Shown piece by piece: positions 1-9,018 of a stretch of 64,000 nt of DNA. The translations under genes and the position numbers were made by a program. Each line of letters begins with the position of its first letter. The stretch's first letter is position 1. Source of the stretch: SB21 sp964415295 (GTDB lineage: Bacteria > CLD3 > SB21); contig CAYPYN010000003.1 of NCBI GenBank assembly GCA_964415295.1, positions 310,001 to 374,000 on the forward strand. The letters run 5' to 3'. The notes under the pieces were generated by a model that saw only the letters and a list, made by a program, of their open reading frames with translations, searched no databases and had not been told where the DNA came from.

Positions 1-23
1 TTTACAATAAATTCGGAGTCAAC

Positions 24-1331
24 ATGGAGAGATTCGTCGGCCTTTTGGGTTTGATCGCTATTCTCGGCATCGCGTTCGCGGTTTCCAATAATAAGAAACG
101 GATCAACTGGCGCCTGGTAGGTATGGGCATGCTCATTCAGGTTGTTTTTGGTATTTTGGTCATCAAGGGCAAAGAGTGGGGGGCGCCGTTCAATTTTCTG
201 GCGATCGCATTTGAAAAGATCGGCGAGGGATTTGTAGCCATATTGGGTTTCACAACCGCAGGAGCGCAATTTGTCTTCGGTAACCTGGCCATAAGTCCTG
301 GCGGGAACGGCAGTCTCGGGTTCTTCTTTGTATTTCAGGTTCTTCCGACCATTATTTTCTTCTCGTCGTTGATGTCCCTGCTTTATTACCTGGGCGTCAT
401 GCAAAAAGTGGTGCAGGGTATGGCGTGGGTCATGTCCAAACTCATGGGTACCAGCGGCGCCGAGTCGCTCTCCAATACGGCCAATATCTTTGTCGGCCAA
501 ACGGAGGCGCCTTTGATGATCCGGCCGTTTATTAAGACGCTCACACAGTCGGAATTGCTCACTATTATGGTGGGAGGAATGGCGACGATCGCGGGAGGCG
601 TCATGGCCGCCTATATACAGATGTTGGGCAAAGCTTACTCCGATACTTACGGCGTATCTCTCGAACAAGGACAGGTGATGTTCGCGACGCAGTTGCTTGG
701 CGCCAGCATTATGGCCGCTCCGGCGGGTATGGCCATTTCCAAGATCATGTTCCCGGAGGTCGACGAACCGGTGACCAAAGGTAACGTCAAGGTTCAGGTA
801 GAAAAAAATGCGTCCAATGTGATCGAGGCCGCGGCCGGCGGTGCGGCGGACGGCCTGCAGTTAGCACTAAACGTTGCCGGAATGCTGCTCGCTTTCATTG
901 CACTCATAGCGCTCTTCAATTCACTTTTTGGTATCGTTGGCGGCTGGGTCGGTGTTGAGAATTTATCGTTGCAGAATTTACTGGGCTATCTCTTTGCCCC
1001 GGTCGCATTTGTCAGTGGCGTGCCGTGGAGTGAAGCTCAGGAGGTCGGACGTTTGCTCGGAACGAAGATTGTTCTCAATGAGTTCGTCGCTTATTCGGAT
1101 ATGGCCGGACTCATACAAAGCCAGGCGATCCAGCATCCCAAATCGATCCTGATTGCCACGTTTGCGCTGTGCGGTTTCGCCAATTTTTCCTCCATTGCCA
1201 TCCAGATCGGAGGCATATCACCCCTGGCTCCGGAACGCAGGAAGGATATTGCGGCCCTGGGACTTCGGGCGGTTCTCGGCGGTGCGCTCGCCACTTTGAT
1301 GGCGGGTACGATCGCCGGCATACTGCTATAA
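24..1331 (+). CDS. nupC: NupC-family concentrative nucleoside transporter
   Basis: Inner-membrane nucleoside importer of the CNT family, which takes up nucleosides with H+ or Na+. The 435-residue protein has the usual CNT length and is hydrophobic throughout. The family signature lies at residues 142-164 (GTSGAESLSNTANI... followed by FVGQTEAPL), which in characterised CNT proteins contributes to the nucleoside and cation sites. The ATG at 24 follows a GGAG-containing stretch (ttcggagtcaac). Only 10 bases separate its stop from the next gene, so the two are probably co-transcribed. Family assignment is firm; whether it is purine- or pyrimidine-selective cannot be read from the sequence. Confidence 0.93.
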   Translation: MERFVGLLGLIAILGIAFAVSNNKKRINWRLVGMGMLIQVVFGILVIKGKEWGAPFNFLAIAFEKIGEGFVAILGFTTAGAQFVFGNLAISPGGNGSLGFFFVFQVLPTIIFFSSLMSLLYYLGVMQKVVQGMAWVMSKLMGTSGAESLSNTANIFVGQTEAPLMIRPFIKTLTQSELLTIMVGGMATIAGGVMAAYIQMLGKAYSDTYGVSLEQGQVMFATQLLGASIMAAPAGMAISKIMFPEVDEPVTKGNVKVQVEKNASNVIEAAAGGAADGLQLALNVAGMLLAFIALIALFNSLFGIVGGWVGVENLSLQNLLGYLFAPVAFVSGVPWSEAQEVGRLLGTKIVLNEFVAYSDMAGLIQSQAIQHPKSILIATFALCGFANFSSIAIQIGGISPLAPERRKDIAALGLRAVLGGALATLMAGTIAGILL

Positions 1332-1341
1332 TTATTATTAC

Positions 1342-3441
1342 ATGAAAGATCTTCTGGTCAAATATTGGAAGATCGCGGCCGGAAGCTTGGCGTTGCTGTC
1401 GTTAATTTTGTATTTCGCTATACCGCCTCTGCTTCATGCGGTCATTGAGAACAAAATACGCGAGGCGGTTGCCCGTGCGGAAAAAAAGATCGGGCGCCCG
1501 ATCCTATTGGGCGAACTGCAGTTTCCGTCCGCAACCTCTATCACCATCGACCGCGTAAGTATCCCTTCCGACGTTCGTATCACTTCCATACTCTCCCAGG
1601 CGGGTTTTGACACCTCCAGTCACATACTTGAGATGCGGCATATCGGTATCGGCTGGTATCTGGGCGGGATCTTTACCGGTCAATTTCTCCAATCGTTAAC
1701 GGTCGATTCCATATCGGTCGGTTTGGTCAAACTTACGGACAGCACCGATAATTTCGGATCGCTGTTGAAAGCTTTTCGTTCCTCAGCCACGCCCGAAAAA
1801 GAAAATGCCTCGCCGGGCCGAAAGAACAAGATTGCTCTATTTGTCGATACGTATTTGGAGAAAAAACTTCCTTCTCTTGAACTTCGCCACGTAAATTTGA
1901 ACTACCGGGATTTTTCTGAGATCCGGTTTCCGAAAAGGAGGTATTCTCCTAAACCCATCGAGCTCGGGATATCCGATTTTCGGATTACCCTCAGGGAAAG
2001 CCTGTTACGCGACGCTCAATTTGAAGCCAGGGGAACGGTCCTTCAGAACGCGTTGACGAACCGGGCGGAAGTCAACGGTACGGTGAACCATTCCAAGCGC
2101 CAGATCCTGGTTAATGCGCTGTTTGATTCGCATTGCAGGATACCGTTCCTCGACTCTCTCATCGGGGGGTATGCGGCCATCCGCGGGTTTGACGCACAGA
2201 TTTACAGTTTGGAAGACGAAAAGGATCGCAGCGAACTCAAGGCGGCCGTAAACATCAATAATATGGAAATTGTCTCTGAAGCGCTGGCTGAAAACAAACT
2301 TCGGGATATCGACCTAGGGTTTTATCTGGATCTCGATTTCGGACCCGACGACGTGATCATTCGTCCCCACACGCGCGTCTATCTGAACCGTATCACGGGT
2401 TATATCGGCGGGCAAATCGACAAACTGCACAGCCAGCCGCAGTGGGATTTGAATTTCAAACTGCCAATGATCGCGATGGACGATTTCTTTGCTTCCATCC
2501 CTAAGCCTCTCATCGCGCGCCTCGAAGGCATTCGTGTCAGAGGTTCGTTTGAATTCGATGCATCGTTACAGCTGGATTTTGCGCAATTGGACAGCATCAA
2601 ATACCGTCCCAATCTCACATTGAGCGACGACTTCAAGGTATTATCTTTGGGCGATTCCATCGAAGTGAAAATGCTCAGGGATTCCTTTGATTATACTTTC
2701 CGCCGTGAGGACAAAAGCGACAGCACGTTCCCGGTGGGGCGCCTCAATCCGTATTACCAGCCGCTCGACAGCCTGCCGGCGATCCTGGTGAACTCGGTCC
2801 TTTTTTGTGAGGATAATTCTTTTTTCAAGAACGACGGATTCAACATACTTCAGATAGGCCGAAGTCTGCGGGACAATATCCGGGCCAAACATTTCGCGCG
2901 GGGGGCCAGCACGATTTCCATGCAGTTCATCAAAAATATTTACCTCAGCCGTGAAAAGACCATCGCACGCAAATTCCAGGAACTTATCCTGACCTGGCTG
3001 TTTAATCACGAGAAACTGCTCGACGAAAAACACGACAAAGAGAGGCACAAGAAGCGGTTGCTGGAGATTTATCTGAATATCATCGAATGGGGCCCCGATA
3101 TCCGCGGCATTGGAAGAGCCTCCGAATTTTATTTTCGTAAAAAACCCAGGGACCTTACGGTCGGGGAATCGGTCTTTCTGGCAACGATCATTCCGAATCC
3201 CAAAAAATACGACCGTTACTTTGAAGATGGTGTACCGAAAAGGAAACACGCCGACTTCATGAATCTGATCGTCAGGATGCTTCATGAAAAAGACGTGATC
3301 GACTCTCTGACGATGGTTCGGGAACTGCCTTGTACGTTTACCATCACCGGGGAAGCGAGACGCCTGATAGCAGGGTATCACGGCGCGGACAGCCTCGATA
3401 CCGATGCGGATATGTATTATAAAGATCTTGAGATTAACTAA
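1342..3441 (+). CDS. Fusion of an AsmA-like periplasmic domain with a GT51 peptidoglycan glycosyltransferase
   Basis: Predicted membrane-anchored peptidoglycan glycosyltransferase. A single N-terminal membrane segment (about residues 8-30) is followed by roughly 430 residues with the look of an AsmA/DUF748-type region (repeated statements of the form 'IxxVSIxxxxxI'). The C-terminal third is a GT51 domain with its motifs in order: ED490-491 followed by NSFF, GASTISMQ at 521-528, R543-K544-x-x-E547, and EIYLN at 575-579. The first Glu (E490) and the Glu of the RKxxE motif correspond to the catalytic and metal-associated residues of the family. There is no transpeptidase domain, so it would polymerise glycan only. 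It probably acts in the periplasm next to the inner membrane. No clear Shine-Dalgarno precedes the ATG; tight spacing to the nucleoside transporter supports the start. Confidence 0.85.
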   Translation: MKDLLVKYWKIAAGSLALLSLILYFAIPPLLHAVIENKIREAVARAEKKIGRPILLGELQFPSATSITIDRVSIPSDVRITSILSQAGFDTSSHILEMRHIGIGWYLGGIFTGQFLQSLTVDSISVGLVKLTDSTDNFGSLLKAFRSSATPEKENASPGRKNKIALFVDTYLEKKLPSLELRHVNLNYRDFSEIRFPKRRYSPKPIELGISDFRITLRESLLRDAQFEARGTVLQNALTNRAEVNGTVNHSKRQILVNALFDSHCRIPFLDSLIGGYAAIRGFDAQIYSLEDEKDRSELKAAVNINNMEIVSEALAENKLRDIDLGFYLDLDFGPDDVIIRPHTRVYLNRITGYIGGQIDKLHSQPQWDLNFKLPMIAMDDFFASIPKPLIARLEGIRVRGSFEFDASLQLDFAQLDSIKYRPNLTLSDDFKVLSLGDSIEVKMLRDSFDYTFRREDKSDSTFPVGRLNPYYQPLDSLPAILVNSVLFCEDNSFFKNDGFNILQIGRSLRDNIRAKHFARGASTISMQFIKNIYLSREKTIARKFQELILTWLFNHEKLLDEKHDKERHKKRLLEIYLNIIEWGPDIRGIGRASEFYFRKKPRDLTVGESVFLATIIPNPKKYDRYFEDGVPKRKHADFMNLIVRMLHEKDVIDSLTMVRELPCTFTITGEARRLIAGYHGADSLDTDADMYYKDLEIN

Positions 3442-3458
3442 AATACAGGAAATCCTTT

Positions 3459-4403
3459 ATGAGTCCCGACAGCCGGATGTACCAAATGTTATTCAATCAT
3501 ATCGGCCAGATCAAATGGCAGTGGCGTGCGCTTGCTTTCTTTATATTATCGCTGTTATTGTCCAATTTTATCGCCGTGCTATACGGTCTGTATCTTCCAA
3601 AAGAATCTGCATCGATTGCACAGGATCTTGCGACGCTGATTCGGTTTGCCGGCTGGCTGTTCGGAACGGTCTTTGTTACGTGGTTCTTACTCGCGCGGCT
3701 TGACAAGAGACCATGGAACTCCATTGGTCTCAGTCTCCATCCGGAATGGAAGAAGGAATTTTCTTTTGGCGTCCTGCTTGGAATACTCATGCCGTTGGTC
3801 CTATTTATCCTATTATGGCCCTGGGGATTTATCACGGTATCCGTGCGGCCTGTCGAATGGCTTGATTTTTTCCTTGATCTGGCCGTCAATACGTGCGTCT
3901 GGTTTACGGCGGCGCTTTGGACCGAGCTCTTGCTCAGAGGATACTTTCTTCAAACGATGTCCGAAGGCATGGGTAAGATCGTCGCGGCGGTTTTCGTATC
4001 GCTTATGTATGCCTTGATCCGCATCCAGTTCCACCCCGACCAGATCATTACCGCGATCAATACGGCCGCCTTCGGTTTCATTTTCGCGATCTGCTATTTT
4101 CGCACCCGCGCTTTATGGACCGGCATCGGGATGCAGTTCGCTCTGATGATGGTGCAGAACTTCGTATTCGGAGTTCCGCTCTACGGCGTTCGCCCTTTTT
4201 ATTCGCTTTTGGAAATTTCAACATCCGGACGCAATGTAGCCGTGGGTAATTATTTTGGATTGGAGCAGGGTCTGGTCGCAACTTTGATCCTCTTGAGCAC
4301 CCTCTATTATCTCGTCAGGTCGAAGCAACTTTCGGTTTCGGAAGAGGTTCGCAAGATCAAGTTCGAGGCCTTATCCCGTCCGTTCTTTACGGTAAAAAAA
4401 TGA
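3459..4403 (+). CDS. CPBP/Abi-type membrane protein with degenerate protease motifs
   Basis: Polytopic membrane protein of 314 residues with the layout of CPBP (CAAX protease and bacteriocin-processing) intramembrane proteases. The region corresponding to motif 1, normally EExxxR, reads T155-E156-L-L-L-R160, so the first of the two Glu residues is Thr. The second and third motifs, which normally hold His, read LMYALIR and a stretch with Gln where His is expected (GMQFALMMVQN). I therefore infer that it has lost protease activity or is a divergent non-peptidase relative. The ATG at 3459 has an AGGAAA element upstream. Its stop overlaps the selA start by four bases (ATGA), implying translational coupling. 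Confidence 0.7.
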   Translation: MSPDSRMYQMLFNHIGQIKWQWRALAFFILSLLLSNFIAVLYGLYLPKESASIAQDLATLIRFAGWLFGTVFVTWFLLARLDKRPWNSIGLSLHPEWKKEFSFGVLLGILMPLVLFILLWPWGFITVSVRPVEWLDFFLDLAVNTCVWFTAALWTELLLRGYFLQTMSEGMGKIVAAVFVSLMYALIRIQFHPDQIITAINTAAFGFIFAICYFRTRALWTGIGMQFALMMVQNFVFGVPLYGVRPFYSLLEISTSGRNVAVGNYFGLEQGLVATLILLSTLYYLVRSKQLSVSEEVRKIKFEALSRPFFTVKK

Positions 4404-5776
4404 AGCGATCCGCTCAAAAAAACTTGTCGTTGATTCCCTCGGTGCATCGCGTTGCCGAGCTCATTATATCGGCCGATTTCTCACGCGAAATGCTCGTTAC
4501 TATCATACGGCAAGAGATCCTTCGCTTGAAAAAGAGCAAGAGTGTCTGGCATTCGAGGGAAGAGGCTGAAAACGTAGTGATCCGGAAAGTGAAAGAAAGA
4601 TTGGAGTCCTTAAAAGGCCGAAGCCTTCGCCGGGTGATCAACGCCACGGGTGTGATCTTGCATACAGGACTTGGGCGGGCGCCGTTTTCCGCGAAAGCCC
4701 GTGAACAGCTGCGGGAAACGATCGAAGGATATTGCAATGTGGAACTGGATCTTGAAAGCGGAGAACGCGGTGAACGAACGGATCACGTAGAAGAACTGTT
4801 ATGCCTCTTGACCGGATCGGAAGCTGCTGCCGTGGTCAATAACAATGCCGCCGCCGTGCTGCTGCTTTTGAATACACTGGCTTATCAAAAGGAAGTTGTG
4901 GTTTCCCGCGGCGAATTGGTGGAGATCGGCGGCTCGTTCCGTATTCCGGATGTGATGGAAAAAAGCGGTGCCGTCATGCGGGAGGTCGGAACGACCAACA
5001 AGACTCACCTGAAAGATTTCGAAAAGGCTGTTTCCGGGAAAACGGGTCTGCTTCTTGCCGTGCATACCAGCAATTACCGCATCTTGGGTTTTACCGCAAA
5101 GGTCGGGCTGGAGGAACTGTGCCGGCTGGGAAAACGAAAGAAATTGCCGGTGGCCTATGATTTAGGAGGCGGAGCATTGGTGGATTTGGCTCAGTTCGGT
5201 CTGCCGCACGAGCCTGTGGTATCGGAAAGTCTTGAATCCGGCGCGGATATCGTGACATTCAGCGCCGATAAAATAATGGGGGCGTGTCAGGCCGGGATCC
5301 TGGTCGGAAAGAAAAGGTATTTGGATGCCATTAAGAAGAACCCGCTGATGCGGGCCCTTCGTTGTGATAAAATGACGTATGCGGTTTTGGAAGCGACTCT
5401 GAAGCAGTATCTCGAACCGGGTGCCAAGCCGTTTCCGGTTATTCGGATGCTGACCGAAGAGGTTAAGAACATCCGATCGCGTGCCGAAACGATCGTGAGT
5501 TCATGCGAAGGGATCCCGGGGCTCCGCATGACCATTAAGGAATCGCACGCGGAAGCCGGGAGCGGAACTCTTCCGCTTGAAAAAATTCCCAGTATTGGCA
5601 TTACCGTCTCCTGCGACCGATGTTCAGCAAATGAACTGGCGGCCAAGTTCCGCAAACTTGCCATTCCGGTGATCGGTTTCGTCAAAGACAGGGCTTTTCA
5701 TCTCGACATGCGAACCGTGAGCGGCGACGAGGCTGTCCTGATCGCAGAGGGGATAAAAAAAATAATGACTGAATAG
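4400..5776 (+). CDS. selA: L-seryl-tRNA(Sec) selenium transferase
   Basis: PLP-dependent enzyme that converts seryl-tRNA(Sec) to selenocysteinyl-tRNA(Sec) using selenophosphate. The 458-residue protein is the normal SelA length. Visible features are the N-terminal helical domain, the 'RVINATGVILHTGLGRAP' block near residue 80, the GERGERTDH segment, and the PLP lysine K291 in FSADKIMG, matching K295 of the E. coli enzyme. It starts inside the stop of the upstream CPBP-like gene. No selB, selD or selC is in the window, so the rest of the selenocysteine pathway must lie elsewhere if the organism uses it. The presence of SelA suggests selenoproteins in the proteome. Confidence 0.93.
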   Translation: MKRSAQKNLSLIPSVHRVAELIISADFSREMLVTIIRQEILRLKKSKSVWHSREEAENVVIRKVKERLESLKGRSLRRVINATGVILHTGLGRAPFSAKAREQLRETIEGYCNVELDLESGERGERTDHVEELLCLLTGSEAAAVVNNNAAAVLLLLNTLAYQKEVVVSRGELVEIGGSFRIPDVMEKSGAVMREVGTTNKTHLKDFEKAVSGKTGLLLAVHTSNYRILGFTAKVGLEELCRLGKRKKLPVAYDLGGGALVDLAQFGLPHEPVVSESLESGADIVTFSADKIMGACQAGILVGKKRYLDAIKKNPLMRALRCDKMTYAVLEATLKQYLEPGAKPFPVIRMLTEEVKNIRSRAETIVSSCEGIPGLRMTIKESHAEAGSGTLPLEKIPSIGITVSCDRCSANELAAKFRKLAIPVIGFVKDRAFHLDMRTVSGDEAVLIAEGIKKIMTE

Positions 5777-5839
5777 AAAAAATGTCATACATTGCCTTGA
5801 GATCGGACCACTAATTTCAACATACCGCGGAGAATTTTT

Positions 5840-6397
5840 ATGAGAACATTATGGATTGCATGTTTATTTCTGGCGGCCGGCATCATGGGGTGCGCGTCGT
5901 CTGAGAAATCTTCCCGTGACAATACACAAGCGCTCAGCGAAGTGAAGGCCAAGGCCGAAACGGAGACAAAGAAGCTTGAGGAAGAAAAAGAGGCCAAAGA
6001 AAAAGAAGCGGCTCTCGCTGAAGAAGAACTTTTAAAAAAGAAAGCCGAATCGGAAAAGCAACGGGAGGAATTAGGCGCGGTCAAAGAGCGTCTGAAAAAG
6101 ATGGGACTGGCGGCCGTTTTTGTTCCGATCACACGGGACGGACAGGTATTTCTGTATCCGGGCGGAAGAACGGCAACGATCAAATATGCCGTGTCGGATA
6201 TGATCGTATTACGGTCTCTTAATCAATTGATGGATAAACAATTGGAGAAGTCGAACAGCGATCGGGATTATTTCAATACCGGCAACGGCGGTTTCGAAGC
6301 GTGTTTGAACGATCAGTTGTACATTTTGTTTATGCACCGCGGTCAGTCCGGCGCGATCGTGCGTGATTGGTTTGAAATGCTGGAAAAATGCAATTAG
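5840..6397 (+). CDS. Coiled-coil lipoprotein of unknown function
   Basis: Predicted lipoprotein of 185 residues. The N-terminus is a lipoprotein signal with a lipobox ending IMGC, so the mature protein starts at about Cys18. Residues 30-95 are dominated by Lys, Glu and Ala in heptad-like order, indicating a long charged helix or coiled coil. The C-terminal 90 residues look globular, with no motif I recognise. GGAG precedes the ATG. It lies between selA and fumC on the same strand, 63 bases after selA and 24 before fumC, but the context does not suggest a role in either pathway. Confidence 0.8.
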   Translation: MRTLWIACLFLAAGIMGCASSEKSSRDNTQALSEVKAKAETETKKLEEEKEAKEKEAALAEEELLKKKAESEKQREELGAVKERLKKMGLAAVFVPITRDGQVFLYPGGRTATIKYAVSDMIVLRSLNQLMDKQLEKSNSDRDYFNTGNGGFEACLNDQLYILFMHRGQSGAIVRDWFEMLEKCN

Positions 6398-6421
6398 ACA
6401 GGAATTATGAGGAGTTGAATC

Positions 6422-7801
6422 ATGGAATACCGAATTGAAACCGACAGCATGGGTGAGGTCAAGGTCCCCGTGGACCGTTATTACGGCGCGCAGACGGCGC
6501 GTTCGCTGAGTAATTTCAAAATCGGCGGCGACCGTTTTCCCAGAGAATTGATCCGTGCCCTGGGTGTCTTGAAAAAAGCGGCCGCGATGAGTAATCAGGA
6601 ACTCGGGACGCTTCCCAAGGAAAAAGCGGAACTGATCATCAAAGCCGCTGAGGAAGTGATCGAAGGTAAGCTGGATGCGCATTTCCCATTGGTCGTATGG
6701 CAGACGGGGAGCGGCACCCAGACCAATATGAACGCCAACGAAGTGATTTCCAACCGCGCGATCGAACTGGCGGGCGGCGAGATGGGAAGCAAAAAACCCA
6801 TCCATCCCAACGACGATGTGAACAAAGCGCAGTCATCCAACGACACGTTCCCCACGGCCATGCATATTGCCGCGGCGGAGCAGATCGTAAATCGGCTCAT
6901 CCCCATGGTCAGAAAACTGCGCGGAACCTTGCACGAAAAATCGGAAAAATTCAAGAACATCATCAAGATCGGACGCACGCATTTGATGGATGCCGTGCCT
7001 CTTACCCTCGGGCAGGAATTCTCCGGATACGTCCAGCAGTTGGATAACGATCTGAAACGCATCGAATTTGCTCTCGACGGCTTGTACGACCTGGCTCTGG
7101 GAGGAACGGCCGTGGGTACGGGATTGAATACCCATCCCAAGTTTGCCGCGACGGGCGCCAAACACATCGCCGAAATCACGGGGCTTCCTTTCCGCAGCGC
7201 GCCCAATAAGTTCGAAGCCCTGGCGGCGCACGACGCGGTCGTTTTTGCCAGCGGCGCTATGAAAACACTGGCCGCCTCTCTGATGAAGATCGCCAATGAT
7301 GTGCGCTGGCTGGCGTCCGGTCCCCGGTGCGGCATCGGCGAGATCACGATTCCTGATAACGAACCGGGAAGTTCCATCATGCCGGGTAAGGTCAATCCTA
7401 CGCAGTGCGAAGCCATGACCATGGTCTGCGCGCAGGTGATGGGCAACGATGCCGCAGTCAACGTGGCCGGCGCCTCGGGCAATTTTGAACTCAATGTGTA
7501 CAAGCCCGTTCTGATCTTTAATTTACTCAATTCCATCCGTCTGCTTGCGGACGCATGCGATTCCTTTGACGAACATTGCGCCGTCGGTATCGAGGCTAAC
7601 GAGACAGTGATTAAGAAACATCTCGATAATTCCCTCATGCTGGTGACCGCCTTGAATCCGCACATCGGCTATGATAACGCAGCAAAGGTGGCCAAAAAAG
7701 CGTTCCATGACAATATTACTCTCAAAGAAGCCGCGGTCCAATTGGGCCTGCTAACCGGCGAAAAGTTCGACGAGGCCGTTCGACCGGAAAATATGGTCTG
7801 A
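6422..7801 (+). CDS. fumC: Class II fumarate hydratase
   Basis: Catalyses reversible hydration of fumarate to malate in the citric-acid cycle; class II enzymes are iron-independent homotetramers. Length (459 residues) matches the family. Conserved blocks are GSGTQTNMNANEV (about residue 97), the KAQSSNDTFPTAMH block, and the superfamily signature GSSIMPGKVNP at 316-326, whose serine lies in the mobile catalytic loop. A strong GAGGAG-like element precedes the ATG. A hairpin terminator follows 24 bases after the stop, so this ends the transcription unit. The related aspartase would be the main alternative, but the sequence blocks favour FumC. Confidence 0.96.
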   Translation: MEYRIETDSMGEVKVPVDRYYGAQTARSLSNFKIGGDRFPRELIRALGVLKKAAAMSNQELGTLPKEKAELIIKAAEEVIEGKLDAHFPLVVWQTGSGTQTNMNANEVISNRAIELAGGEMGSKKPIHPNDDVNKAQSSNDTFPTAMHIAAAEQIVNRLIPMVRKLRGTLHEKSEKFKNIIKIGRTHLMDAVPLTLGQEFSGYVQQLDNDLKRIEFALDGLYDLALGGTAVGTGLNTHPKFAATGAKHIAEITGLPFRSAPNKFEALAAHDAVVFASGAMKTLAASLMKIANDVRWLASGPRCGIGEITIPDNEPGSSIMPGKVNPTQCEAMTMVCAQVMGNDAAVNVAGASGNFELNVYKPVLIFNLLNSIRLLADACDSFDEHCAVGIEANETVIKKHLDNSLMLVTALNPHIGYDNAAKVAKKAFHDNITLKEAAVQLGLLTGEKFDEAVRPENMV

Positions 7802-7824
7802 GCAGTCTTTCTGTCTTTATATTG

Positions 7825-7863
7825 AGGCCGAAGGTATATTCTTTAACCTTCGGCCTTTTTTTA
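7825..7863 (+). terminator. Intrinsic terminator after fumC
   Basis: Perfect 11-bp stem AGGCCGAAGGT (7825-7835) with ACCTTCGGCCT (7846-7856), ten-base loop, followed by a run of seven T. Confidence 0.9.
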
Positions 7864-8077
7864 TGTCCGGATGGTGACCGGATACATTTTTTCCGCCAAA
7901 AAAAATCAAAAAAAAATGTGAAATGTGGAACTTAATTCCATCTCTAGGCGTTAAATGGGGGCATGAAAATAGCAGTTTATTGAAAATAAAGAACTTACAG
8001 CTGCTTTTTTCGAACAGCACTCAGCGATATAGTAATATAATTATTCAATATATATACTAACAACGAAGGGTTTGCTA

Positions 8078-8935
8078 ATGGCTAGAATCAAGATGAGAAT
8101 CAACAGCCGGGAAGATCAATCGATTGAACGGTATCTGGAAGAGATCAATAAAGTTCCTTTGCTCAAGCCGGATGAAGAGATCGAATTGGCCAAACGGATC
8201 AAGAAGAACGACAAACAGGCTTTGAAGCAATTGGTCGAAGCCAATCTCCGGTTTGTTGTCAGCGTAGCCAAGGATTATCAGAATCAGGGCTTACCGCTGA
8301 GCGATCTGATCAACGAAGGCAATCTGGGGCTTATGAAAGCGGCGGAACGTTTCGACGAGACCCGCGGTTTCAAATTCATTTCCTACGCCGTATGGTGGAT
8401 CCGTCAATCCATTTTGCAGGCCATCGCGGAGCATTCGCGTATCGTGCGCCTTCCCCTCAACCGCGTCGGGATGCTCAATAAGATCGGCAAAGCGTACAAC
8501 GAACTCGAGCAGGAATTCGAACGCGAACCCAGCACGGAAGAAATTGCGACGGAACTTGAGATCAAAGATTACGACGTATCCGACGCGCTGAGAATTTCCA
8601 AACGTCATTTGTCACTGGACGCTCCTTTGCAGGAAGATGAAAAGAGCGTGCTGATGGATACCGTACCGGATAAAGTGAACCCTCTGCCGGACGATATGCT
8701 GATGAATGAGTCTTTGCGCCAGGATATCGAGAATACGCTGTCTTCGCTCAGCGATCGTGAGGCGAAGATCATCAAACTGTATTTCGGTCTTGGTATTGAG
8801 CGTTCCCTGACCCTGGAAGAGATCGGGGAGGAATTCAAACTGACACGCGAACGCGTCCGTCAGATCAAGGAAAAAGCGATCAACCGCTTACGTCACAAAT
8901 CGCGGAGCAAGTCGCTTCGCTCGTATCTCGGTTAA
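8078..8935 (+). CDS. rpoD: Primary (housekeeping) sigma factor, short form
   Basis: RNA polymerase primary sigma factor of the sigma70 family. It has region 1.2 (SIERYLEEINK), regions 2.1-2.4 (NLRFVVSVAK, LINEGNLGLMKAAERFD, FKFISYAVWWIRQSI), region 3 and regions 4.1-4.2 ending LTRERVRQIKEKAINRLRH. At 285 residues it lacks region 1.1 and the non-conserved region, like the primary sigma factors of Bacteroidota (about 286 residues). The ATG at 8078 has AAGGG seven bases upstream; the TTG two codons earlier is too close to that site. About 210 bases before it hold no gene; they are AT-rich and probably contain its promoter, which I could not place with confidence. Confidence 0.93.
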   Translation: MARIKMRINSREDQSIERYLEEINKVPLLKPDEEIELAKRIKKNDKQALKQLVEANLRFVVSVAKDYQNQGLPLSDLINEGNLGLMKAAERFDETRGFKFISYAVWWIRQSILQAIAEHSRIVRLPLNRVGMLNKIGKAYNELEQEFEREPSTEEIATELEIKDYDVSDALRISKRHLSLDAPLQEDEKSVLMDTVPDKVNPLPDDMLMNESLRQDIENTLSSLSDREAKIIKLYFGLGIERSLTLEEIGEEFKLTRERVRQIKEKAINRLRHKSRSKSLRSYLG

Positions 8936-8951
8936 GAACACAGAGCGTGAA

Positions 8952-8981
8952 AAGCCCCGGTCAAACGGGGCTTATTTTTTT
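8952..8981 (+). terminator. Intrinsic terminator after the sigma factor gene
   Basis: Stem AAGCCCCG (8952-8959) with CGGGGCTT (8966-8973), six-base loop, then a T-rich tail of seven T. Confidence 0.9.
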
Positions 8982-9018
8982 GTAAAGATCATTTATAAAT
9001 CAGGCTAATAAATTGAAC

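Noticed and set aside
2641..3381. 246-codon minus-strand open frame opposite the GT51 domain
   Set aside because: The plus strand encodes intact GT51 motifs; this is a frame shadow.
6595..7665. Long open frame (356 codons) on the minus strand opposite fumC
   Set aside because: It lies wholly antisense to a clear fumarase; the residue make-up is Ser/Arg-rich shadow sequence and no start signal is seen.
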